Counted from the stretch's first letter, positions 26,801 through 39,165 are shown. The stretch: DNA of 64,000 bases from Oasisia sp. SBJ-2009 (GCA_964017155.1 OZ024854.1:20212601-20276600), one strand, 5' to 3'. The notes: a model not told the origin generated them from the sequence alone. Numbers and translations are program-made.

Positions 26801-27036
26801 CATTGCTTGAACATTTTAACTGGCACAGAGATCACAGCTAGTCCCTGGTAATATATGAAGCATTCTATGCAAACATCTAAACAGAACATGCTGCATTTCT
26901 CATGTTTAATTTTATGTTTGATTGCCATATGGGTAGTGTAATTTGTACCATCATATGTGGAACTAGAATAACATGAGATTAGCAGAACTTGCAATGTTAG
27001 GACAGGAAACATTCAAACATTACGAATTGTAACACT
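23844..27036. other. Intergenic, repeat-rich, no gene recognised
   Basis: Includes a CTAGG-rich stretch near 24060-24110 and the tandem repeats listed separately. A 69-codon plus frame at 24172-24381 has no recognisable content. Confidence 0.45.
24500..25000. repeat. Interspersed/tandem repeat with GGTGGCAGCA motif
   Basis: CCGTRAGGTGGCAGCA occurs at about 24513, 24767 and 24954. The last two lie at the ends of two tandem, about 185-bp units sharing AACTTATATTAACACAAAAT and AGTTGTTTATAAAAT. A further copy of the motif is at about 34072, so the family is dispersed. Confidence 0.65.
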
Positions 27037-27965
27037 CAGACATGGGGTCAAATATATTTGTATTTGACCTTTAGAAATAAAAAGTATTTGTATTTAAAAA
27101 CTTTTATCAAGTATTTGACTTTTTCAAATACATAGTCAGTATCAACAGTTCTGTTTCAAGATCATATGTAATGCCTGTCAAACTGATTACCTTCACTGCA
27201 GCTTCACCTAACAGTGCTAATTACTGATGAAGACACTTAACAGCAGGTGTTTCCATGGCCCTGGCACTGACCACAACATTTGTTTTCTCAGAGCCAGAGG
27301 ATGAATTAGCACCTGACAGTGACTGTAGGTCAATATCCCCTTTGTTCTTTAGTCAGGCTCCAAGCTGTCACCAGGCTATTCTGGTTTCCTGGCTGACTTT
27401 GAAGTTGAGCTGTCACACTTCCTCACAATATCTGATCAGTCATTAGCAGTGTCTTTTCTGATGGCCTCATAGGCATTTTATTATGGACCTCCTGGCTTAA
27501 CATAACAAACAACATATTTTGGCCTTTAACTTTGTAGATAGAGGTTTTTAAGCATAGCTTTATGCAGAGACCCGTCCACTCGTCATTTGGACGGGTAAAA
27601 ACCAATGTGGACGGGTAGAAATATGGGTGGATGGGTAAAAAAATGAAGGAGCAAAAATAGGTCTTCCAAAACCATAGATATTGTCAGTTATGCCTTAGAA
27701 GTGAGTGTAAATGGTGTCACATGTGTGTTTGTAGTCCCCCATTATAGGTCATAAGCCAGATTTTAAAGTTTGTAAACTGGCTTAACATTTAACATTCATG
27801 TGTCCAATAAAACATGTGTGACTGGCAATGATTTGGTCCAGCATAAAGCTCTGTTTTGAGTCAGTTGTCACTGTGGTGTAGTTAGCAATAACAATACTCC
27901 CTAGTACTAGTCTGCCTGTCATCATATATGAGCAAAACACTAATTATGCCAATAAACTTGATGTA
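27037..27965. mobile_element. hAT-like MITE, 3'-truncated, with a nested insertion
   Basis: Starts CAGACATGGGGTCAAATA and shares its interior with the element at 43535-44363 (for example TTAGTCAGGCTC and ACAGCAGGTGT blocks). The right terminus is missing. A second MITE (27553-27853) interrupts it between GAGGTTTTTAAG and TTTTGAGTCAGTTG; the other copy is uninterrupted there. Confidence 0.75.
27553..27853. mobile_element. Nested short MITE (CTTTATGCAG family)
   Basis: Ends CATAGCTTTATGCAG and (reverse) CAGAGCTTTATGC. The interior, including AAAAATGAAGGAGCAAAAATAG, matches the reverse complement of 63588-63875. Confidence 0.75.
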
Positions 27966-28952
27966 TCACTTGTATTAACACAATACAACCATGCTTAATT
28001 ATGTTAAGGTGCATTTCATTTAAATTTGTGCTTGTCTCATTTCAAATTCATTTTTCAAAAAAAGAACTATCCAGTATCCACTAATATCCACCTGATGTGT
28101 AAGTTCTGTTGTGTAACTTACTGCCGTGTAGTTTTGACAACAACCAGACAAACTATTAGCTATCGTAATCCCTACACAGGAATTCATTCAATTATTCTCA
28201 AAATGTTAATCTTTGTTTGTTGATATCCATATTTGTGGTGGCGATTCCCCGAGTGAACACTAATATGTGCAGCCAGTTTAAGAAGTTACTGCATACTTTA
28301 TTTTAATCTTCAATGGAATTCACTTTCGTCATTAGATCAGGTAACTTACAGAAGTGTGAATCTCCAGATTTGCCATACCATAGAAAGTCAGCCATACATA
28401 CCCACGTTTGCCTTTTTCAAATAAATGTTTTTTCAGCCAAACAATAATTAGTTGAACAGTTTAGTTTGTCTGATAGTTTCATACAAGCAAAACAGCACAC
28501 TTGCACAAATGAAGCAATCGTTGTCATCAATGTCATGGCTGTACTAGAAATATAGTTTCTTGTTAAACAAGTCTGAGATGAGCATTCAATTAAGTGCACC
28601 AGCAGCTTTAAATGGAAGGCATCTGTTCCACTAACTAGAATTAGCCAGCATGACAATTTGTAACAGGAAGTGTGCTGTGTTGAATGTGAACAAAATGGGA
28701 CCTCCTTGGATATCAAAGGTTACTGTGGTCAAGTTGGTCCAATTTGGCTATGTTTTAAAACTTGACAGGTTTGTTACCATTTGAGCATTCACCGTCTTTC
28801 AAATTGTGAACAGTATTACAGGCTTACTAAAATAACTAAACACAATTTTGTGGAGTACACTTTCAACATAATATATTTTAGTCTTATGAAAATTACGTTA
28901 CTAATTAAATGCCTCCATTAAAACTGTGACACATAAATAAACGTTCCATTAT
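27966..28952. other. Intergenic / 3' flank of BTB-ZF gene B
   Basis: No coding sequence recognised. Part is probably the 3' UTR of the minus-strand gene ending at 28953. Confidence 0.45.
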
Positions 28953-31320
28953 TTAAACCACAAACCTCAGTATATGGACCGTGTTCACATTGACTGGTTG
29001 GGTCGACTGTTCTGTGCTGTGTGCTGTATACTGTGCTAAACTGTCACTGCTGACGTCTATGTCAACTGTCTGCACATCTACTAGGTCCAACATGTCTACT
29101 CTGTCCAGTGTAAGTGAGTGTGCCGACTCCTCAATATGCTGATCCTGTTCATGCATGCTCCTTTCTGCAACATCCGAGTTCTGTTTGTCATCGGCTCGTT
29201 TGTAACAAGGATGCCTGTTAAGGTCCCGTCGACAGCTAAACCCTGTCCCACACACTACACACTTGAATGGTTTCTCTGCACTGTGCTTGCGATGAAAATG
29301 CTCCATCATGTCGACCTTTCTGTAAAATCCCTTCCCACATGCGGCACACAAGAAAGGTTTTTCATCCGAGTGCGTCAGTTTGTGTCTCCTCAAGTTCGAC
29401 CCGTCCTTGAAGGCCTTGTCACACATTGTACACTTGTATGGTCGTCTGTTGAGATGTGTGCGGGCGTGGGCCGACAGGTTCAGCAGTTTGGCGAAGCGCT
29501 TGCCACAGACGACACACAGGTGGCGCTTTACATTGCTGTGGATCTCCTCATGTCTTGCCAGACTCGATTTCAGTCGAAATGTCCTCCCACAAATGGTGCA
29601 TGTAAACGGCTTGCCTCCTGTGGGTGTGTGCTCATGCTCTGTGCACCGATGTCTCCACAGGTTCGACCGGTGTCTGAAGGTCTTTGCACAGTCATCGCAC
29701 GAGAACGGCCTGTCACCCGAGTGTGTCAGTTCGTGTCTTGCCAAATGTGCCGGTGTCGTAAATGTCTTGTCACACTCGGTGCACGGGAACGACAACAGTT
29801 TCTCCTCTACGTGCGTGCGTTCATGTGCGACCAAGCCACTGCGTGTCGAGAACGTCTCGTTGCAATCAGAACATTTGTGGGGTTTCACTACGGCGTGCAC
29901 CTGCCGTTCATGCGCGACCAGATGACTCACTCTGAAGAATGCCTTGTCGCACACGGAACAACTGTGTGGCTTTATGCCGATGTGAATCTGCTTGTGTCGG
30001 TTGAGACTGGAGCGCTGAGAGAAACAACGGCCACACTCGTGACAAATGTGTGACTTGTCCCCTGTGTGCTGACCCATGTGGTGGTGCAACGCCGCCGTCC
30101 TGCGGAAAGTCTTTCCACACAAGTTACATGACAACGCACTTTGTTGCACTGCATCTTTCACGGCATCAGCTCCAACACAGTCTGACGGGGATGGCATTGT
30201 GCCATCGGTGTAATCATTCTCATGACTGTCGTGTCCAGTTTCCTCACTTCCTGGGGTACTACATTTGACCACTGCTGGACATGGTATTTCTAGGTTTGTG
30301 TCCTCTCCACCCGCAGAAGTATTTGGTATTTTTATCTGCATATTACTTCTGTGATTTTTTGTTTTCTCATATGCAACTGTTTCCAGGTTTTCAGTTTTTA
30401 AGTTTTCAAGCTCAAGACTGTTATCATCAGGCCCATCAGTGGTCTCTTTCAGGGTAGTGTGACCTAAAACAAAAATACTGAGTATATTTTATGTAGCACC
30501 AGAAAACCTTGCACCATATTTATGGACAGTATCCAATCAGAAGTCTTAAAATGTATAACTGCAAGACGTTTTTAAAACACAGAGAACAAATTACTACTTA
30601 AATAGTAATAAATTAGACGAAGCCTAATACATTGTCATGCCATGTCAGAGCAGCACTGTTTATTTGTATAAATCATACGATTCGTACCTGCAGCTCATTC
30701 TCTGCCCATTTTGTGCAAGTCATAAATACCATATTTCAGCACTAAACAATTAATAAATGCACTTATAAGGGGTGTTGCAATTTTTAATCTGTCCTTGATC
30801 CCAATTTTTATATTCAACATACCGGGTAATAATAATAATGTGGCTTGTAAACCACAAGGAACTTATTATCAGAATTGCAATGAATCAGAATCATGTCTGA
30901 CTTACCACACTCACCGTGGAACACTTCCTCTCTGGTGGCCGATGCATGTTGCTCTGAGGAGTCCCTTAATAGATCCTCACACACAACCACAAGTTCAGTC
31001 AGCTGAAGTTGTTTACCAATCTCTACAATGCTTGGAATCTCGATGGCATCCCCTATCTCCACAGTCCCACTATACATGAACTGGAGCAAGACTTGCCACA
31101 TACGCTCAGTGATGTTGGGCATGTTCACATAGTGTTGACTTTTCAGCAGCTGAGCCTTGAGGACACTGCTGGAAGCAGCCAGAATGCATGTGTGAGCCCT
31201 GAACATGTGTCCATTGCTTGCACGAATGGTGACATCACAGAACGTGCTGCTCTCCCTTAGGGTGTTGAGTGTTTGGCACAGAGACGTACACCACGCCTCA
31301 TCTCTCCTTGCCACTGCCAT
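28953..31320 (-). CDS. BTB (POZ) and C2H2 zinc-finger protein, paralogue B
   Basis: Same plan as the gene at 15977-18668. The BTB exon starts at ATG 31320 (MAVARRDEAWCTSL) and the zinc-finger exon is 30463-28953 (acceptor TTTTAG|GTCACA). The BTB has FCDVTIRASNGHMFRAHTCI, then LAASSSVLK and LLQFMYSGTVEI. Ten C2H2 fingers follow an acidic linker; the eleventh is C-C-H-C (FKCVVCGTGFSCRRDLNRHP). After the fingers comes a Ser/Thr/Asp-rich tail of about 75 residues, absent from paralogue A. The BTB exon has two donors 9 nt apart, both phase 1, giving 641 or 638 residues. Identical architecture, phase and strand argue for a local duplication that has since diverged. DNA target unknown. Confidence 0.9.
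30900..30916 (-). promoter_or_regulatory. Tandem alternative 5' splice sites of BTB-ZF gene B
   Basis: On the minus strand CACG|GTGAGTGTG|GTAAGTC offers two strong donors nine bases apart. Both keep phase 1, so use of the distal site adds three residues (Gly-Glu-Cys) between BTB and spacer. Confidence 0.65.
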
Positions 31321-31384
31321 CTTCACAGTTGTGCATCAGAAAACTGTCTGAAACATGGATTTTAAAGATAAGTTCTTATATAGC

Positions 31385-31690
31385 ACAGTATCCAGTCCTT
31401 GGGACTGCTCAAAGCGCTTTACACTTTACCTTCCTGGCAGACCTGTTCAATCAAACACTATCTTAACTTCCCTGGGAAGCATCCAGCCATGCTGCAAATA
31501 ATGCACGAAAGCTGCTCATATAAATATCCACCACTGCCTACAGCCAGGTACCTTTTCATACATCTGAGTAAACTGGAGCAATATAAAGTGAAACACTTGC
31601 CCAAGTTTTTACACTGCAGCATAGGATTCAAACACCGGTTCTCTTAGTTGAAAATCCGAAGCCCTACCCCTGAGCCATTGCGTTCCAATT
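31385..31690. repeat. SINE- or MITE-like dispersed repeat
   Basis: Contains CTCAAAGCGCTTTACAC at the left and GGATTCAAACACCGGTTCTC with CTGAGCCATTGCG at the right. These blocks recall a common dispersed invertebrate repeat with a tRNA-like tail. I cannot fold a tRNA here. Confidence 0.4.
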
Positions 31691-34414
31691 TATATTACTG
31701 TTATGTTCACTGCAGGTGAGTGATCGCCAGACAATATGAGAATAAAGCCCTATATAAATATACACATACTAAGTTATAAAACAAAACCACTAACTCTACT
31801 AAAACAATTAACAAATCCTACAGTTACCCTAAACCCTAATCTTAAACTTAACCAACATTGCTAAGAAAAGACCCTCAATATAATACGTTGTACCAATATT
31901 ACAAATTTACAATAGTCATAGAGCTATGTGTAACCCACACTGATGACATTGCATTGCTGGCAAGTTATGCACGAATTAACTTAGGGTTAGTTAGGGTTTG
32001 GGTATCTTAGGGTTAGGATAAACCAGAATGTGTGAGATGGTCATTTATGTAATAATTGCTGAGCTACATATGCAACCATCGCAAATCATCTTGAGTTTTG
32101 CACAAGTTTGTTTTGTTAATTTTATTCTTTACAGGAATTTAAATGACTTAATTTTGTAACCTTGTGTCCCATATGTACATAAGATATGTGAGAAGTTTGG
32201 CAGCAGTAAAAAAATATTTTTCATGGTTAGGCAGAAAATAAACAACAACAAAAATCGATGCGATGGCCACGATGCCAAAGACTATGGCTTGGACTTATCC
32301 CCATGACCATGGGATGAAGCCACCGTGCAGGTCCCGGCAAGACATCTCAACAGTGTTCAATATTGTAATCGAATTCATGCAAAGCCACTGAATATTTGTA
32401 TTCAATACATATTCCAAACTTTGAGGATATTCAATTTGAGTGCATTAATTTAATCCATAATTTGAACATGTTGTGGATAGGATCTTTCAAATTGCGAACA
32501 TTGCTCCGTGATTTTGATTCATAAAATAACTAAATACAATTTGGCTGGCAGTAAACCTTAAATATGTATGCTGTAGACGTGTAGTCATATATGAATGTAA
32601 CATTACACAATAAATAAAACATAGGAGTAAGCACCCTCATGTTCAGTTACTGTTTTGGTGTGTCATCAAAAAGACATGATCATGGTTCGTCACCGTTTTG
32701 ACCTGATATATGACATGATTGTCACATACATGTATTCATAAATTATGTCATATAATCATCATCATCATCATCATCATGATGGTATGATTTGGCACTTAAT
32801 TTTATTTTTATGGAAGTTCGCTCTGGGATACATTACATTTCAATAACCTAAATCATTAGCCCCCTAGAAGATGAGATCTATGGAATATGGATAGGTTCAG
32901 TATGAGGACAACTAACTCGTGCAGTAACTGTTGACTTGGGGGCTGCCTTAACTGGGCTTGGACTCGGAGCTGTCCCTTGCTGGGTGTGAGCGATAATACA
33001 AAACAACATTGGTAAGACTTGCCCCGCAATGTTCCTATGGTAATAATAGTTAAGTAAAAGGTTGCACGGGTTCGTTAACACTTACAAATCAAAATGCGAC
33101 GTCAACTAAGCCAGATTTAGTGAAGTTAGTATGTGATTATTTATGTGAAACGATTTTCCAAAGAACTTTTCGATTGCGTTGTACCCCACAAGGCACAAGG
33201 GAAGGCGGTTTGACATACATTCGCGATAGGGGCATTGCGACTGGGGCATTCAGGCAGAGTGGCATTCCGACCATACTCCGAAGTAGAAGGTGCACGACTA
33301 CGCACGACCATGATGGTTATATCGGTGGATATTTTGACGATTAATGACTTCTATGTTGTAAATGTGTGCATTATATAAGACATTGAGTGCGTATTGTAAC
33401 TAAGAGTGATGCAATTTGGGCATTTTTTGCGATCTTCCGAACGAACATATTTTTTGCCATGGCAGCGCTACCTGGTGAATGACGTTATAACTACAAAGAT
33501 ACTTGTGGAAAAAAGTGGAAAGTACCGGCGAAGATGTACCAAGTAAATCTTCGGTTAAATTACCAATTCTGGTCAAACATACAATTGATGTTACTTTTAA
33601 CTAGCTAAGCAGCAACGTCTAACACCCAAATCAGCCATTTGCATATACTTTTTGATAGAAGTGAATAAGTAAAAAAGTTATGACATAAAATGTTATTTTC
33701 ATAAAAAGTGATGTAATTTCTGACTTCACAACTGTGCATCCCTAAAACGCGGCAAAATATGCATATTCGAAAAAGTCCACGTAGTGGCATTGCATAAAGT
33801 GGAATTTTGTAATTCGTTTATTTATTTATATTTATTTTGCTTAGTGGGTATGGAAATATGTAAAACTAAAAGCATCTAATATAATATGAATTCAAGGATT
33901 AGGTGTTGTTATTCCCTTTAAATATGCTTATTATACGTATGTTAAAACAGCAACTGTAACAACGCACGTAAACATGGAGCATCGATGGCAGTTTTGTGAA
34001 AGTGGTCTTCCGTATCCGCGCGGTCTGCCAGTTCGTGGCCCGCCTTTTAGTGTGCGCCGATTAAACAGTCTCCGTTAGGTGGCAGCACGTTTCAGGCCCT
34101 CGACTGTCTTCTCGGCAGTCACGCAGGCGAGCGACAGTCGGTTACGCGAGACTAATTTTTCCCCGGCTTATTCAGACTATATAATGCAATTAAATCATCA
34201 AAGCGTACATAAAGGGAACTTGCAAAGAATAATATTTAGGTTGCGAATCTCCATGGAGAGAGACGGGTGGCGACACCTAGGTCTAGATGCGCACCCTACA
34301 AATCTAAAGGTCTTCTCAGTCAACGGTCAAGTGGTGTGGTTGGTTGGATGTGTCGAGTAAGTGAGTAGACTGGTGGATGAGCAAGCGTGCGAATGAAGAA
34401 ACAATAAACGGCAT
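31691..34414. other. Intergenic spacer with minor repeats
   Basis: Holds inverted CCCTAAACCCTAA / TTAGGGTTAGG stretches at 31820-31850 and 31980-32017, and a (CAT)n run at 32757-32777. Part of 34020-34380 shares the GGTGGCAGCA family. No gene recognised. Confidence 0.45.
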
Positions 34415-34420
34415 TTTATT
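34415..34420 (-). terminator. Poly(A) signal of the PLAT-like gene
   Basis: AATAAA on the minus strand, about 217 bases after the stop codon. Confidence 0.6.
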
Positions 34421-34636
34421 ATCTCCAGTATCTAGGAACGGCGTATAAAATGTTAGTACAGGCTTGCGGGCGCGCATGTGTGCAGGTATGGGGGCGTTGT
34501 TATCAATTGGGGTCTTTTGAGAGAGGTAAAAGCGTCATGCGAATGGAGCTTCGAGCCTTCGTGGTAACGCGGACGAATTACCCACGCCGACGTGGTCCTG
34601 GTCTCCCGGCCGCCCGATGCAGTATCATTAGGCGAA

Positions 34637-37207
34637 TTACTCATCCGTGTCTGGCGTGTAAGTCGCCGTCCCGCAACTGTATCTGTGCTCGCAACTAAAC
34701 ATTTCGTCGCCGAAGTAGTAATACCTTCTCCACTGCACCGCATTGCCCCGCATCTTTCTCACGCTAATGTATTCACACAACCACTCGTCGACGATGCACT
34801 CATTGCCGCCATCTTGTTGGAAGTCAAACATATTGCTTTCGATGTTTACCTCCAGGCACGGCGCCACGTTGTAGCACAACGTGGTAAACGTGAAGTTTTC
34901 TACACTGTAAACGAAACAGAAATATAATATTGACACTTGATAGTGTTCGCAGATAAAGTTTATGCAAAATATCACCTATATAGTATATCTTTGATCGAAT
35001 AGGTTTAATTGTTTCTTGGCGGAGCAGATTGGATAGGAATAAACAGTTATCCTTCTCTTGCCTGTGAGTGAATGCATTCAATGGCGCGTGTGCGAGCGTG
35101 CGCGTGTGTACGTATGTATGTGCGTGTGCGTCCGTCCGTGCGTGTATGTGTGCGTGTATGTGTGCGTGCGTACGTGTGTGTGCTTGCTTGATTGATTGCG
35201 TCCGTCCGAGCGTGTTGTGTGCGTGTATGTGTGCGTGTGTGCGTGCGTGTGTGTGCTTGCTTGCGTGCGTGCGTGGGCGTGCGTGCGAGGACACGGTCGC
35301 GTACGCCTGCTGTTGTACGGGTTCATGTGTATGAGCTTGAATGTACGATTCCCAACGAGACTTGCTAAAATAGCCATGTCGGTCTAAATATACACTTTAT
35401 TGTCATGGATTAGACAGCATTTTGTGTTCAGTTTCGCCATTTTCTAGGAGCTGTGTTTCTTCGGAAAAAAAGTTTTTTCATGTTGTTGTTAAGAAAAAAC
35501 ATGGCGCCAGAATTTTAATAAAACATGCGATGGAATATGCGACAGTTGCACATGGCCTTCGTCCATGTTTATTTATTGGCCTTGATGCTAAGCAATATTC
35601 GGCCGGTAGACATCCATGTTTAAATGGCTACACACTCACTGATTAGATACACACTCACTGGTTAGTTACATACATACTATTTACACACTCACTGGTTACT
35701 CACTCACTAGTTACACACTCACTGGTTACACACTTACTGTTTACTCACTCATTGGTTGCACACTACATTGTTACACATTCACTGATTACACACTCACTGG
35801 TTACACACTACATTGTTAAACACTCACTGATTACACACTACATTGTTACACACTCACTGATTACACACTCACTGATTACACACTCACTGGTTACACACTC
35901 ACTGCTTACACACTCACTTGTTACACACTAACTTATTACATACTCACTAGTTATACACTCACTGATTACATACTAATTAATTACACACTCACTTGTTACA
36001 ACTTACACACTTACTGTTTACACACTCACTGTTTACACACTCATTGGTTATACACTCACTGAATACATACTAATTAATTACACACTCACTTGTTACACAC
36101 TCACTGGTTACACATTCACCTGACACACACTCACTGATTGCACTTTTACTGGTTACACACTCATTGGTTACACACATACTGATTACACACTAATTAATTA
36201 CACACTCACTGTTTACTCACTGTTTACACACTCACTGGTTACACACTCACTGGTTACACATTTACTGTTTACACACTAATTCACTGGTTACATACTAATT
36301 CACTGGTTTTGCACTACATTGTTACACACCCACTGATTACACACTCACTAGTGACACACGCACTGATTACACACCAATTAATTACACACTCACTGTTTAC
36401 ACACTCACTGGTTACATACTCACTTGTTACACACTAACTTATTACACACTCACTAGTTACACACTCACTAGTTACACACTCACTGATTACATACTAATTA
36501 ATTATACACTTGTTAAACACTGTTTACACACTCACTCATTACACATTCACCTGATACACACTGATTGCAAATTTACTGGTTACTCACTCAATTGTTACAC
36601 TCATTGGTTATACATTCACTGATTACACACTCACTAGTTACACATTCACTGATGACACACTCACTGGTTACACACTCAGTGTTTACACATTCACTGGTTA
36701 CACACTCACATGTTACACACTCACTGGTTACACACTAATTTGCTACACAGCCACTGGTAACACACTTACCTCCTACACACTCACTGGTTACACACTCAAT
36801 GTTTACACATTCACTGGTTACACACGCACCTCTTACACACTCACTAATTACACACTCTCTGGATACACACTCACTTGTTACACAGTCACTGGTTACACAC
36901 TCACTTGTTACACACACAATGGTTATACATTCACTGGTTACACACTCACCTGTTACACACTCACTGGTTATGCACTCAGTGTTTACACATTCACCTGTTA
37001 CACACTTGCTGGTTACACACTCACTGGTTACACACTCACTGGTTACACACTCTCTGGTTACACACTCACTGGTTACACACTCTCTGGTTATACACTCACT
37101 GGTTACACACTAACTGGTTACACACTCACTGGTTACACACTCACTGGTTACACACTCTCTGGTTACACACTCACTGGTTACACACTCACTGGTTATACAC
37201 TCACTGG

Positions 37208-37255
<48 letters not shown>

Positions 37256-37588
37256 TGGCTACACACTCTCTGGTTACACACTCACTGGTTACACACTCAC
37301 TGGTTACACACTTACTGGTTACACACACACTGGTTACACACTCACTGACTACACACTCACTGGTTACACACTCACTGGTTACACACTCACTGCTTACACA
37401 CTCACTGGTTACACACTCACTGGTTACACACTCACTAGTTACACACTCACTGGTTACAAAGTCACTGGTTACACATTCACTGGTTACACAGTCACTGGTT
37501 ACACACTCACTGATTACACATACACTGGTTACACACTCACTGGTAACACACTCACTGGTTACACACTCACTGGCTACACACTCACTGG

Positions 37589-37624
<36 letters not shown>

Positions 37625-38375
37625 GTTACACACTCACTGGTTACACACTCACTGGTTACACACACTGGTTACACACTCACTGGTTACACACTCTCTGGTT
37701 ACACACTCACTGGTTACACACTCACTGGTTACACACTCTCTGGTTACACACTCACTGGTTACACAATCACTGGTTACACACTCTCTGGTTACACACTCAT
37801 TGGTTACACACTCACTGGTTACAGACTCTCTGGTTACACACTCACTGGTTACACACTCACTGGTTACACACTCACTGGTTACACACTCACTGGTTACACA
37901 CTCACTGGTTACACAGTCACTGGTTACACAGTCACTGGTTACACAGTCACTGGTTACACACTCACTGGTTACACACTCACTGGTTACACACTCACTGGTT
38001 ACACAGTCACTGGTTACAGTCACTGGTTACACAGTCACTGGTTACACACTCACTGGTTACACAGTCACTGGTTACACAGTCACTGGTTACACACTCACTG
38101 GTTACACACTCACTGGTTACACACTCACTGGTTACACACTCACTGGTTACACACTCACTGGTTACACACTCACTGGTTACACACTCACTGGTTACACACT
38201 CACTGGTTACACACTCACTGGTTCGGTGTGAACTTGTCGCGGCCGTTCCTGTGCAGATAGATCCACGCCGACTTCCAGGCCTCGTCCTCCAGACTCAGCC
38301 TCACCAACTCCCGGGTGCCCGCGTCTGGCGCGTCGGCGGTCTTAATTTCAGCCACGTATGTACACGTTGCAACAG
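34637..38375 (-). CDS. PLAT-like domain protein, last two exons
   Basis: Exon 38375-38219 reads CTYVAEIKTADAPDAGTREL and then SAWIYLHRNGRDKFTPN, close to the PLAT/LH2 pattern (Y.v.i.T.d..gAGT...v.l.l ... F.rg..D.F). It ends AACCA|GTGAGT in phase 2. The next exon, 34904-34637, follows TTTACAG and restores the frame as HVENFTFTTLC, continuing with CLEVNIESN, IVDEWLCEYISV, YYYFGDEMFSCEH and the stop. The W..eyI.V...yyF...C ending also fits PLAT. Several cysteines suggest a secreted or extracellular domain. PLAT domains typically mediate lipid or protein contacts. The intron between is about 3.3 kb, mostly the 15-bp array. Upstream exons, including any signal peptide, were not found. A MITE-like repeat starts about 9 bases beyond the acceptor of the first exon. 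Confidence 0.7.
35070..35300. repeat. (TGCG)n / (TG)n compound microsatellite
   Basis: Alternating GTGTGCG, GTGCGTGCG and TGCTTGCTTG runs inside the PLAT-like gene's intron. Confidence 0.9.
35628..38222. repeat. 15-bp minisatellite starting at the PLAT-like gene's splice donor
   Basis: About 170 copies of a 15-bp unit, sense (minus) strand TGTGTAACCAGTGAG. The right edge coincides with the exon border: the exon ends AACCA and the intron begins GTGAGTGTGTAACCAGTGAG, so each unit recreates ACCA|GTGAGTG. Copies are nearly identical next to the exon (37.7-38.2 kb) and increasingly diverged away from it (35.6-36.7 kb). Two (CA)n tracts (37209-37250, 37590-37620) grew inside units. Plus-strand open frames (LVTHS repeats) are artefacts of a period divisible by three. 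Confidence 0.95.
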
Positions 38376-38383
38376 CTGCAGCA

Positions 38384-38700
38384 CAGTGGAACCTCGCTAT
38401 AGGTCACCTCGCAAAGAGACCCGCCTCACAATTAAGGACACCAACATTACTTCTGTAACAATGGCCGACTTCGACTGAACTACGCGAGTAACCCGACTAA
38501 CCCGAGTGCCAATCGAACATCCAAGATCACTTGCTCACGTGACCCTTCTTGACATAGACAAACAAGGTGAATCTTCAAGGCCGCAACCCGTGACAATCGC
38601 GGTTTGGGGAGGATTCACGCGAGTAACTGACGTCATTAGCAGTGACAACCAATTGGGAACGTATAAGCCCTACTACATAAGAAATTGATTGAACATTACA
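38384..38700. mobile_element. MITE-like repeat next to the PLAT-like exon
   Basis: Begins CAGTGGAACCTCGCTATAGG, a start typical of invertebrate MITEs, and includes ACGCGAGTAAC motifs that recur near 38950. The right end is not defined. Read on the minus strand, its terminus supplies bases just upstream of the exon's acceptor. Confidence 0.4.
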
Positions 38701-39165
38701 CGATACAATCATTTACATATGCATTTATTATTATTTTAATATAGTCAACACATTCTATGTATTATTATTTAAGACCAAGAAGATAAACACCACAATTTAC
38801 ACACTGAACAACTGATTACTTAATTTAATTTATGTACATAAGGGGTTTATCTCCGTGATCACGATCGTTGCTGTTCAGTTGGATTACTCTGGTAGTATTG
38901 CATGTGCAGTGTAAATTACCATAAACCGGATACCACGTTAGGGTTACGCGAGTAACCCGTGTAGGCCAGTTGAAGGCTGCCAATAAATTACAGGATAGAA
39001 GAAACAATTGTCGCCAAAGTGACATCAACACAACACGATGTTTATCTAATTGATATATTAACGCAGTATATACGCTAGGATATCGTCCTGCCTTTAAAAG
39101 CGTATAAATAGTTCTGACATGTTTGTGGGAGAGGTTGCTAATCCGTCCATATCTAATGGGCTTCC

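Noticed and set aside
29118..30053. 311-codon plus-strand ORF
   Set aside because: Antisense shadow of the second zinc-finger exon.
31980..32017. TTAGGG-like stretch as interstitial telomere
   Set aside because: Only a few imperfect units, mirrored by CCCTAA units 150 bp away; more likely part of a small inverted-repeat element.
35628..38222. CRISPR-like look of regularly spaced repeats
   Set aside because: No unique spacers; plain tandem repeats in an animal intron.
36735..38231. ORFs with LVTHS or CVTSE repeats on both strands
   Set aside because: Artefacts of the 15-bp period; intron of the PLAT-like gene.
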